DNA of 64,000 bases from Luteolibacter sp. (lineage in GTDB: Bacteria > Verrucomicrobiota > Verrucomicrobiia > Verrucomicrobiales > Akkermansiaceae), in contig JAUYNL010000029.1 in the NCBI GenBank assembly GCA_030696085.1, forward strand, positions 1 through 64,000, in the 5' to 3' direction. Positions 56,645-64,000 of the stretch are shown here, one piece after another. A program made the translations under genes and the position numbers. The notes beneath the pieces were generated by a model that made no database searches, was not told the origin of the DNA, and was given only the letters and a program-made list of their open reading frames with translations. The first letter of the stretch is position 1; every line of letters starts with the position of its first letter.

Positions 56645-57556
56645 ATGGAGAATCAGGAAAGCCCGCGTCGGTGCAAGCCGGCACGAAGGATCTCATGGAT
56701 GCTGGCGGCATCCGCATTATGGGTTCACGCTCAACCCGCAGCTCCGGGTTCCCTCTGCCAGGCAAATTACCCGCCCTTGTTGCGGGATGGCAAGGCCAGC
56801 GAATCGGTGGCGATTCCCATGGGCAATCCTTCCCTGCTGGTGACGGTGGTGATTCCCGGGGCGAATCCGCAGCAACCCTCGCTTCGCATGGGCGGGCAAA
56901 ACGTCGCCACCCATGTGGTCGGCTACGATCCGGTGTCACGACTCGGTTTTCTCCAGGCACAGGGAGCAGGCATCCCCAAATCCGTCGAATGGCTGGATGA
57001 TGCCGGGGGCCGCATCGGTACCGAGCTGCGGGCCATGACTCCCAGCGGCCCCGTCAAATGCCTTACGACCGGCTGGGTGAAACAGGTCGGCGGTAAAATT
57101 TTACCCTTTGCCCTGCTGCGCATCCAATTCGACCATCTGGTTCCGCCCCCGGGCACGCCGCTGCTGGATTCCCGCAGCCGGGTGGTGGCCCTTGTTTTTC
57201 AAAGCACCGGCACCGGCAGCAGCGCCTGTGCCATTCCTGCGGAAGCCGTGCACCGAGTCCGGCGGGATGTCTCCAATGGCGGCAACCTCATCCGCGGATG
57301 GCTGGGACTCACCCTGCATGCCGAGTCCCAACTGCCCCGCATCGTGCGCGTCCTGCCGGATTCCCCCGCCGCCAACGCCGGCATTCTACCCGCCGACGTC
57401 CTGGTCGGTGTCGGTTCACGGTCGATTTCCGAGTATGCGGATGCCGCCAACGCGTTCTTCTATCTGGTTCCAGGCCAGGCGACAGCGGTGAAAATATTGC
57501 GCGGCACCCAAGCGCACGAATTCAACATCACCCCCACCAGCCCGCACGCGGAGTAA
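56645..57556 (+). CDS. Secreted PDZ protein with degenerate DegP-like protease domain
   Basis: The 303-residue protein has an N-terminal signal or anchor (about 14-30), a trypsin-fold-like region (about 40-205) and a C-terminal PDZ domain (about 215-298, LIRGWLGLTLHAE, with VLPDSPAANAGILPADVLVGV). The expected catalytic Ser motif GNSGGPL is PGTPLLDS (169-176), so Ser is missing at the active position. The Asp region also looks altered. It is thus probably a pseudoprotease that senses or binds misfolded envelope proteins. Its place after an ECF sigma and anti-sigma-like gene recalls DegS/RseP-type control. Confidence 0.72.
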   Translation: MENQESPRRCKPARRISWMLAASALWVHAQPAAPGSLCQANYPPLLRDGKASESVAIPMGNPSLLVTVVIPGANPQQPSLRMGGQNVATHVVGYDPVSRLGFLQAQGAGIPKSVEWLDDAGGRIGTELRAMTPSGPVKCLTTGWVKQVGGKILPFALLRIQFDHLVPPPGTPLLDSRSRVVALVFQSTGTGSSACAIPAEAVHRVRRDVSNGGNLIRGWLGLTLHAESQLPRIVRVLPDSPAANAGILPADVLVGVGSRSISEYADAANAFFYLVPGQATAVKILRGTQAHEFNITPTSPHAE

Positions 57557-57572
57557 GATTTTCCCGCCCAGC

Positions 57573-58628
57573 TCAATACCCGTCGAGGTGGAGGTAGAGA
57601 GGAACGCCGCATTGGAGTCGTGGCAGAAGCCGTTCGGATACATCGATCTCCACCCGGGAGCGTGAATCGCTGGCCGAACTGAATTGGGAGAAGACATCAA
57701 AAATGCCGATTTTCGGGCTGTATCGGATCACGGACGCACCGGACACGCCGGCCAACTCCATGGCATGGTCATAGGCATCCTCGATAAAGCCGTTTTGATC
57801 GACCATGCCTGCGGCTAATGCTTGCTTGCCTGAAAAAATACGGCCGTCGGTGAGCGTCGATGCTCGCAGATCCTCCACGGATTTGTTCCGGCTGGCGGAG
57901 ACCACTTCGAGGAAGCGGGTGTAGGTTTCCTGAACGAGTTCGTTGACCAGAGTGATTTCCTCAGGACTGGTTTCGCGCACGCCGGAGAGCAGATCCTTGA
58001 GCGCTCCACTTTTATAAACCTCCATCGAGACACCCACCTTCTCGATCAGGTCGCGGTATTTCACCGACTGCATGATCACACCGATGGAACCGGTGAAGGT
58101 GGTCGGATGGGAAATGATGTGCCGGCTGCCACAGGCGGCATAGTAGCCGCCGGATGCCGCGATGGTATCCAGATAGGAAATCACCGGCTTGTGCTCATCC
58201 GCCAGCCGGATGATGCGGTGAAGGCGGTCCGATGCGGTCACCTCACCGCCCGGCGAGTTGATGCGAATCACGATGGCTTTCACTGAGTCATCCTTCACGG
58301 CGGCATCCACAAGATCGTGGAAATCATCCACCATCGAGCTCTGCCCATGGGAGCGGGATGCGGTGATGATACCCTCCAGATCGATGTGCGCGATCCGCTC
58401 TGGGCTGCCACTGCGGATCACCGTCTTATTGAATTGTTTGGATTTTCCGACAAACGCGGGACCTTCCTTAAGGCCGGTGGCCACCGCCGAGAAAAACCCG
58501 AAAATCACCAGCGCGATCAACCCGATGCCGCCGAGCCCCAATGCACCAAGGATCCAAGGCCACGCGCTGCGGCGCTGCGGTGCTTGTCGGGCGGCGGCGG
58601 GTAGTGGCGGTGGGTAGTGCGTGTCCAT
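57573..58628 (-). CDS. sppA: Signal peptide peptidase SppA
   Basis: The 351-residue membrane protease degrades cleaved signal peptides. It has an N-terminal helix (about 25-50) and the SppA36 core: IRINSPGGEVTASD, AASGGYYAACGS with the nucleophile S159, TFTGSIGVIM, and YKSGALKD with the base K211. The 52-residue Ser-Lys spacing matches the single-domain type. The gene converges with the PDZ-protein gene, with 16 bases between stops. The 276 bases before its start (58629-58904) hold no recognisable gene. Confidence 0.92.
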   Translation of the reverse strand: MDTHYPPPLPAAARQAPQRRSAWPWILGALGLGGIGLIALVIFGFFSAVATGLKEGPAFVGKSKQFNKTVIRSGSPERIAHIDLEGIITASRSHGQSSMVDDFHDLVDAAVKDDSVKAIVIRINSPGGEVTASDRLHRIIRLADEHKPVISYLDTIAASGGYYAACGSRHIISHPTTFTGSIGVIMQSVKYRDLIEKVGVSMEVYKSGALKDLLSGVRETSPEEITLVNELVQETYTRFLEVVSASRNKSVEDLRASTLTDGRIFSGKQALAAGMVDQNGFIEDAYDHAMELAGVSGASVIRYSPKIGIFDVFSQFSSASDSRSRVEIDVSERLLPRLQCGVPLYLHLDGY

Positions 58629-58904
58629 GCCCGTGACGCTAGCGCGGCTATTGCGGATTGCACGCGCAATGACGGCCGGAATTCAGCAGAGGCGTTGCCA
58701 CTGGAGGACTGTCCGGAGTTCACGGTTTACCGCGCCTCTGGTGGAAACAAACCGAAGCCGCAACACTCAACATGGTCCGCTTGCCGGAAATCACATTGGA
58801 GTCACAGGAACAAGGCCATCCGTTGATTGGCACCGCAGGCCTTGCGAGCGTATGGCGTCTTTTATTTGCGTGACACAAACCCCGGTTTTCTTCGTATTGC
58901 ATGA

Positions 58905-60824
58905 ATGCGTCTTTTTGGTTTGTCATCCGTCCTGTCGCTTGTCCTCGTTTCCTCCATCTCCGCAGCTACGGCCCCCGTGACTTTCGGCGCGGTTCCGAGT
59001 CAGGCCCAGCTCCAGTGGAGCGAGTTGGAGATGTATGCGTTCTGCCATTTCACAACCAACACCTTCACGGACAAGGAGTGGGGTTTCGGCGACGAAAGTC
59101 CCTCAGTCTTCAATCCCTCGGCCTTTGACGCGGATCAAATCGTCGGGACGCTCGCGAAATGCGGCTTCAAAGGCGTGATTCTGACCTGCAAGCACCACGA
59201 TGGTTTCTGCCTTTGGCCCACCAAGACGACGGATCACAATGTTTCCAAATCCCCATGGAAAAACGGAAAAGGGGATGTGGTTCGCGAGTTTTCCCAAGCC
59301 GCGGCGCGCCACGGCATTCAGTTCGGCGTCTATTTATCGCCCTGGGATCGCAACAACGAACACTACGGCACTCCGCGTTACATCGAGATCTATCGAGAGC
59401 AGCTCACCGAGCTTCTAACCAATTATGGTCCGGTTTTCGAAGTCTGGCACGACGGAGCCAACGGCGGAGATGGATTCTACGGCGGCAAATGCGAACGACG
59501 CTCGATCGACCGCACGTCCTACTACGACTGGGCCAACACTTGGAAACTCGTCCGAAAACACCAACCGAACGCCGTGATCTTCTCCGATGTGGGACCGGAT
59601 GCGCGTTGGGTCGGCAACGAACACGGAATCTCACCCTATCCGAACTGGGCGACCTTCTCACCTCTCGGGCCGGAGGGAGGGCCCGCCGCGCCCGGCTACT
59701 GCAAGACCCAGGAAGGATCGCCCGCCGGCAGGCATTGGATCCCTGCCGAAGTGGACGTTTCGATCCGTCCGGGTTGGTTCTGGCATGCTCACGAAAACTC
59801 CCTCGTTCGTTCGCCGAAAGACCTCCTTAACCTCTACTTCAACTCCGTGGGCCGCGGCTCCTCGTTCCTGCTCAATGTCCCGCCCGACCGCCGGGGACTC
59901 ATCCACGAAAATGACGTGATCTCCATGACCGGCTTTAAGAAAGCGCTCGACCAGATGTTCTCCAAAAACCTCGCCGCTGGCGCGAAAGTCACCGCCGATT
60001 CAAATCGCGGCGCTGGTTTTGAAGCCTTCCGCATGCTCGACTTGGATCCGAAAACCTACTGGGCCGCGCCCGATGGCAAACTGGACGCCACTCTTGTAGT
60101 CACACTGCCCGCAGCCCGGAAATTCTCGGTCATCCGCCTGCGCGAGCCCGTGCAACTAGGCCAACGCATCCGCAAGTTCGCTGTGGATGTGAGAGAGAAT
60201 GGAAACTGGTGCGAATGGATCAATGACGGCTCCACCGTGGGCTCTCACACCCTGCTGCGCGGCAAACCCGTCACTGCGGATGCCGTGCGCGTCCGCATCA
60301 CCGAATCCGGAGCCTGCCCTTGTCTATCGGAAATCTCGCTGTGGCTCGAACCCACCGGTGTTCCGGATTCGCTGTCCACAGCCGATCCCAAAACCCTCGC
60401 CAAGGACGATTGGAAAATCACCGCCAGCATTGAAACCAGCGATCATCCAGCAGTCCACGTGATCGATGGAAACCCGGCCACGATCTGGTGTACGCCCGTC
60501 AGCGCCAAAAACGGGCAAGGTCCGCCACAATCGATTTCCGTCGATCTCGGGGCCGTGCAGGACATTGCCGCCGTCATCGTGCTGCCTCGCCAGGATGGAA
60601 TCGCTGATGGCATGGTGGACCGTTATCGTCTCGAATGGTCCGTCAATGGCAGGCAATGGTCGCCGCCCCTCGAGGGCGAGTTCTCCAACCTCCGCGCCAA
60701 TCCCGTCGAGCAGCGCATCAGCCTGCCAGATGGAACGAAGGCAAAACACCTCCGCTTCACCGGGCTCCATGTGCTGGAGAAGAACCACGTCACCGTCGCC
60801 GAATTCGGGGTGGTGCTTCGTTAG
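58905..60824 (+). CDS. Secreted alpha-L-fucosidase, GH29, with two discoidin-like domains
   Basis: The 639-residue exported enzyme has a signal peptide (about 1-20) and a GH29 catalytic barrel (about 30-330) with KHHDGFCLWPTKTTDHN, GVYLSPWDRNN and the nucleophile D183 in EVWHDGANG. RGSSFLLNVPPDRRGLI marks the end of the catalytic part. Two beta-sandwich segments follow (about 355-480 and 495-639), of which the second is a clear F5/8 type C module (HVIDGNPATIWCT). It should remove fucose from polysaccharides or glycoproteins. No other carbohydrate genes are adjacent. Confidence 0.92.
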   Translation: MRLFGLSSVLSLVLVSSISAATAPVTFGAVPSQAQLQWSELEMYAFCHFTTNTFTDKEWGFGDESPSVFNPSAFDADQIVGTLAKCGFKGVILTCKHHDGFCLWPTKTTDHNVSKSPWKNGKGDVVREFSQAAARHGIQFGVYLSPWDRNNEHYGTPRYIEIYREQLTELLTNYGPVFEVWHDGANGGDGFYGGKCERRSIDRTSYYDWANTWKLVRKHQPNAVIFSDVGPDARWVGNEHGISPYPNWATFSPLGPEGGPAAPGYCKTQEGSPAGRHWIPAEVDVSIRPGWFWHAHENSLVRSPKDLLNLYFNSVGRGSSFLLNVPPDRRGLIHENDVISMTGFKKALDQMFSKNLAAGAKVTADSNRGAGFEAFRMLDLDPKTYWAAPDGKLDATLVVTLPAARKFSVIRLREPVQLGQRIRKFAVDVRENGNWCEWINDGSTVGSHTLLRGKPVTADAVRVRITESGACPCLSEISLWLEPTGVPDSLSTADPKTLAKDDWKITASIETSDHPAVHVIDGNPATIWCTPVSAKNGQGPPQSISVDLGAVQDIAAVIVLPRQDGIADGMVDRYRLEWSVNGRQWSPPLEGEFSNLRANPVEQRISLPDGTKAKHLRFTGLHVLEKNHVTVAEFGVVLR

Positions 60825-60964
60825 ATCTATCAGAGGCAGGACTATCCGGAAATCAGCTCAACGAGCGAGCCACAGGGTTTGATCATGCGGGTGGATGGAA
60901 ACGAAACAACCGCGGCCCTTGCGGAACGCGGTTGTCTGGGAAAAAGGTTGGGAGAAACCGCAGG

Positions 60965-61219
60965 TCAGACCTTTGCCGCTGCGGTGCGGGCCTTGCGGAT
61001 CATGCTATTGACGGTTTCCGAGGGCTTGGCGCCGACGGCGAGCCATTTGTCGGCGATCGCCAGATCGATGGTGAAGTTGGTGCCTTCCTGAAGCGGATCG
61101 TAGGTGCCGAGTTGTTCGATGTATCGTCCGTCGCGGCGCTTGCGGCTGTCCACGGCAACGATTTTGTAGTAAGGGCGGTCTTTGGTGCCCTTGCGGTTGA
61201 GTCGGATGGATACGGACAT
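60965..61219 (-). CDS. rpsP: 30S ribosomal protein S16
   Basis: The 84-residue protein begins [20 protein letters not shown] and contains [20 protein letters not shown] and [19 protein letters not shown], all S16 signatures. The length is normal. The frame continues upstream beyond the ATG without meaning and is not part of the gene. In many bacteria rpsP leads an operon with rimM and trmD, but here a peptidase gene lies upstream and the fucosidase gene ends 140 bases downstream. Confidence 0.95.
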   Translation of the reverse strand: MSVSIRLNRKGTKDRPYYKIVAVDSRKRRDGRYIEQLGTYDPLQEGTNFTIDLAIADKWLAVGAKPSETVNSMIRKARTAAAKV

Positions 61220-61323
61220 GGTGAAACTTGATGGATCGTGCCCGGATACGGGCGGGCGCGGAAATTGGAAGATAGTGGCGGACTTGCCAAGCAGAATCTT
61301 GATGAAATTTGGGTCGGGTGGAA

Positions 61324-62058
61324 TCAGTCGCGGCGTCCGAGGGCCATCATCAGGAAATACAGGAGCTGGGCGACGGAGCCGACGGCGGCGGCCACGTAGG
61401 TCATGGCGGCCCAGAAGAGCGCGTTTTCCGCCTTGCTGTGCTCCATGCTGGCGGCCAGTCCGCTGCTTTCCAGCCAGACCAGCGCACGGCGGCTGGCGTC
61501 GAACTCGACCGGCAGCGTGACGATCGAAAACAAGGTGGTCACCGCGAACAAGGCGACCCAGATCCAGAGCATCGTACTGCTTTGCATCAGGCCCACGCCG
61601 AGCAGGCCGACGATCATGATGTAATTGAGCAGCTTGCTGGAAAGCTGGACGGCGGGCACCATTTTGGAGCGTAGGCCGAGCCAGACGTAGGCCTGCTGGT
61701 GCTGGAGGGCGTGGCCGCACTCGTGGGCGGCCACGGCGGCGGCGGCCACCGAGTTCACATGATAGACCGGCTCGCTGAGGTTGACGGTCTTCTGGACCGG
61801 ATCGTAGTGGTCGGTGAGCTGGCCGGGCACGCTGATGACTTTCACGTCGGTGATGCCGTTTTGGCGCAGCATGGCCTCGGCGACCTGGGCCCCCGTGACC
61901 GATAGGGGGATCTGCGAATATTCGCTGAAACGGCGCTTGAGCATGCCGCTGATGAGCATGCTGGCGAGGAAGGTGGCTCCAAGAATGACGAGATACAGCG
62001 GAGAAAATCCACCGGGTGCGTATCCGACCTGGGCGAGATGAAGTGTTTGTGCAAACAT
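61324..62058 (-). CDS. YugP-type membrane zinc metallopeptidase
   Basis: The 244-residue protein has an N-terminal helix (about 20-38), a soluble metal-binding part with [16 protein letters not shown] (HExxH-type, about 111-126) and three further helices toward the C-terminus. [18 protein letters not shown] is the conserved third-ligand region. This is the YugP/neutral zinc metallopeptidase 2 family, membrane-bound, of unclear substrate. Confidence 0.9.
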   Translation of the reverse strand: MFAQTLHLAQVGYAPGGFSPLYLVILGATFLASMLISGMLKRRFSEYSQIPLSVTGAQVAEAMLRQNGITDVKVISVPGQLTDHYDPVQKTVNLSEPVYHVNSVAAAAVAAHECGHALQHQQAYVWLGLRSKMVPAVQLSSKLLNYIMIVGLLGVGLMQSSTMLWIWVALFAVTTLFSIVTLPVEFDASRRALVWLESSGLAASMEHSKAENALFWAAMTYVAAAVGSVAQLLYFLMMALGRRD

Positions 62059-62137
62059 GTCGGCAAACTACCCGGATTTTCCGATCCCGCAAGTTGGCAG
62101 CGTGTGGAAAATCGCGCCTGATTTCCAATCCGGTGCC

Positions 62138-63247
62138 TCAGTGGGTCATCGGGCTTTCGCCGGAGGCTTCACCGAGGGCGGAGAGATGCTCTGGCAGGAA
62201 ACGCTTGAAGCGGGTCTTGTCGATCGCCTTCATGTAGGCTTCCTCTGGAGAAATCATGCCCTCGCGCAGTTTCGACCAGATGGATTCATCCATGAACTGC
62301 ATCCCATCGTTCTTGCCGCCGGTGATGACGTCATAGAGCTTCTGGGTGGCTCCTTCTCGGATGATCGCGGCCACGGCGGGGGTGGCGAACATGATCTCAT
62401 GCACGGCGGTGCGGCCGGGCTTGTCCACACGCTTGCAGAGGAGCTGGGCGACCACGCCGCGCAGCGAGGCGGCGAGCATGGTGCGCACCTGGGATTGTTG
62501 GTCGGAGGGAAAGACGTCGATGATCCGGTCCACCGTCTTGCGCGCGTTGTTGGTGTGCAGGGTGCCGAAGACGAGCAGGCCGGTCTCTGCGGCGGTCAGG
62601 GCGAGCGAAATGGTTTCGAGGTCGCGCATTTCGCCGACGAGCACGATGTCCGAATCCTCGCGCAGCGCGGCGCGCAGGCCGTCGGCGAAGGAGGGTGTCT
62701 GGATCGGCACCTCGCGCTGGGTGATGATGGATTTTTTGTTCGAGTGAACAAACTCGATGGGTTCCTCGACTGTGATGATGTGGCGGCTGAAGTTGATGTT
62801 GATATAGTCCAGCAGGGCCGCGAGGGTGGTGGACTTGCCGGAGCCGGTGGGGCCGGTGACCAGGACCAGGCCGGAGCGCATGTGGCCGAATTCCTTGACG
62901 ACGTTCGGCACTCCGAGTGACTCGAGCGAGGCGATCTCGGTGGGAATGAGCCGGAAGACGGCGGCGAGTCCGTTTTGCTGCTTGAGATAGTTGCAGCGGA
63001 AGCGGGAGTCCTCGTCCATTTCGTAGGCGAAGTCGAGATCGCCGGTGGCAAGATATCGCTCGAAGGCCTGGGGCTCGCAGATTTCGGCAAGCAGCGCCTT
63101 GAACGCATCGCCGGCGAGCACCGCCTGGTCCGGGATGGGGACGACGGCACCATGAACGCGGATTTTCGGCGGCTGGCCTTCGGATAGATGAAGGTCCGAG
63201 CCTTTGTTGGCGATCAGGTGGCGGAACAATTCGTTGATACGGGCCAT
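62138..63247 (-). CDS. PilT-like type IV pilus retraction ATPase
   Basis: The 369-residue cytosolic hexameric ATPase begins ARINELFRHLIANKGSDLHL, typical of PilT/PilU. It has Walker A GPTGSGKST (about 129-137), the Asp box EEPIEFVH, Walker B DSDIVLVGEMRD and the His box GLLVFGTLHTNNA. It powers disassembly of type IV pili. A second PilT paralogue lies 15 bases upstream. Which of the two corresponds to PilT and which to PilU cannot be decided here. Confidence 0.92.
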   Translation of the reverse strand: MARINELFRHLIANKGSDLHLSEGQPPKIRVHGAVVPIPDQAVLAGDAFKALLAEICEPQAFERYLATGDLDFAYEMDEDSRFRCNYLKQQNGLAAVFRLIPTEIASLESLGVPNVVKEFGHMRSGLVLVTGPTGSGKSTTLAALLDYININFSRHIITVEEPIEFVHSNKKSIITQREVPIQTPSFADGLRAALREDSDIVLVGEMRDLETISLALTAAETGLLVFGTLHTNNARKTVDRIIDVFPSDQQSQVRTMLAASLRGVVAQLLCKRVDKPGRTAVHEIMFATPAVAAIIREGATQKLYDVITGGKNDGMQFMDESIWSKLREGMISPEEAYMKAIDKTRFKRFLPEHLSALGEASGESPMTH

Positions 63248-63262
63248 GGAGTGAAGTTCTAT

Positions 63263-64000
63263 TCAGGATTCGAAGAAGGCTTTCATCTGCGCTTTGTCAT
63301 CGGAGCGGAAAAGCGCCTCATCCCGCGAGATGGCTCCTTCGATGTAGAGGCGGCGGAGGGATTCATCCATGGTGATCATGCCGACGTTCTTGCCGGTTTG
63401 CATGACGCCGGGCAACATGAAGGTTTTGCCCTCGCGGATGCAGTTGGCCACGGCGGGCGTGTTGACGAGAAGTTCGAGAGCGAGCACGCGACCGGTGCCG
63501 TCTGCCTTGGGCACGAGCTGCTGGGATAGGATGCCGCGCAGGGATTCGGAGACCATGATGCGGATCTGATCGCGCTGGTCGGTGGGGAATACGTCGAGCA
63601 CGCGGTCGAGCGTGCGCGGTGCGTTGCCGGTGTGGAGGGTGCCGAGCACAAGGTGGCCGGTCTCGGCAGCGGTTAGAGCGAGCTGGATGGTCTCGAGGTC
63701 GCGCATTTCACCGACCATGATGACATCAGGATCCTCGCGCAGGGCACCGCGCAGGGCTTTGGCGAAAGACTCGGTGTGGGTGTGGACCTCGCGTTGGTTG
63801 ACGTGGCAGCCCTTGGACTCGAAGACGTATTCGATGGGGTCTTCGAGGGTGAGGATGTGGTCCTCTCGGTCGCGGTTGATGAAATCCACGAGTGCGGCGA
63901 GGGTGGTGGATTTTCCGGATCCCACGGAGCCGGTCACGAGCACCAGGCCGTTCTGATAGCGGGTGAGCGGCAGGATGTGTTCCAGTGGCAGGCCGATGTC
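63263..64000 (-). CDS. PilT-family ATPase, cut by the window edge
   Basis: The visible C-terminal part is 245 residues and open to the right edge. It has Walker A TGSVGSGKST, LEDPIEYVFESKGC, Walker B DPDVIMVGEMRDLET and HLVLGTLHTGNAP. Compared with the neighbouring paralogue it differs in the P-loop (SVG for PTG) and ends in DKAQMKAFFES. The N-terminal domain lies outside the window. The two genes form a tandem pair for twitching motility. Confidence 0.92.
   Translation of the reverse strand, partial: DIGLPLEHILPLTRYQNGLVLVTGSVGSGKSTTLAALVDFINRDREDHILTLEDPIEYVFESKGCHVNQREVHTHTESFAKALRGALREDPDVIMVGEMRDLETIQLALTAAETGHLVLGTLHTGNAPRTLDRVLDVFPTDQRDQIRIMVSESLRGILSQQLVPKADGTGRVLALELLVNTPAVANCIREGKTFMLPGVMQTGKNVGMITMDESLRRLYIEGAISRDEALFRSDDKAQMKAFFES

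Noticed and set aside
60965-62128. Apparent fusion of S16 with a long upstream protein
   Set aside because: The frame is merely open upstream of rpsP; the upper part overlaps the YugP peptidase gene in another frame and lacks sense.

Overview
The window reads as a chromosome segment of a Gram-negative, GC-rich, aerobic heterotroph, most likely a Verrucomicrobiota (Verrucomicrobiaceae-like, for example near Luteolibacter or Haloferula). This is an inference from the combination of a complete alternative complex III (Act) operon joined to an aa3 oxidase operon, eukaryote-type HisA and UDP-glucose pyrophosphorylase, a GH29 fucosidase, tandem PilT ATPases and weak Shine-Dalgarno sites. No rRNA or marker long enough to prove the lineage is present.

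Layout. (1) 0.1-13 kb is a copper/silver-type metal-resistance island. It has a CnrY-CnrX-CnrH-like membrane anti-sigma, periplasmic sensor and ECF sigma cassette, four small secreted metal-binding-looking proteins, a CopA-type P1B ATPase with two CPxC-type metal-binding modules, and a TolC-CusB-CusA efflux system. Three of the small genes share an identically spaced promoter-like motif (AGGGTTT-N10-CGG) that is a candidate target of the local ECF sigma. (2) 12.4-20.5 kb is mixed: a spermidine-synthase-like methyltransferase, HisA, a secreted subtilisin/sedolisin-like protease, UDP-glucose pyrophosphorylase and a GYF/coiled-coil/membrane protein. (3) 20.9-38.5 kb is one long minus-strand respiratory block: actA-actB-actC-actD-actE-actF, a membrane cytochrome c, a CcoN-like protein that has lost its catalytic histidines, a CcoO-like monohaem cytochrome, another membrane cytochrome c, then aa3 oxidase subunits I, III (with a very large insertion), IV, two tiny membrane proteins and subunit II. 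It is followed upstream by a small membrane protein and an octahaem-TPR cytochrome lipoprotein. (4) 41.8-48.5 kb carries a DEAD-box helicase, an ArsR repressor with an operator palindrome on its start, a CoA-disulfide reductase-rhodanese and an overlapping MFS-acyltransferase fusion. (5) 48.6-53.3 kb carries YicC, a two-gene cytosine-methyltransferase/nuclease restriction-modification module, a CLC-F-type fluoride exporter, tRNA-Arg(CCU) and an FmdB zinc ribbon. (6) 53.4-64 kb carries envelope proteins, a second ECF sigma with an interrupted anti-sigma-like gene and a protease-like PDZ protein, SppA, a GH29 fucosidase, ribosomal protein S16, a YugP-type zinc peptidase and two PilT-like ATPases, the last cut by the window edge.

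How the genes work together. Quinol electrons should enter Act and pass through several single-haem membrane cytochromes to the aa3 oxidase. The CcoN/CcoO-like pair sits exactly between these two machines but cannot be a normal cbb3 oxidase, so a structural or electron-wiring role in a supercomplex is the most interesting inference in the window. In the metal island, the sensor-sigma cassette probably controls periplasmic metal chaperones as well as export by the ATPase (cytosol to periplasm) and CusABC (periplasm to outside).
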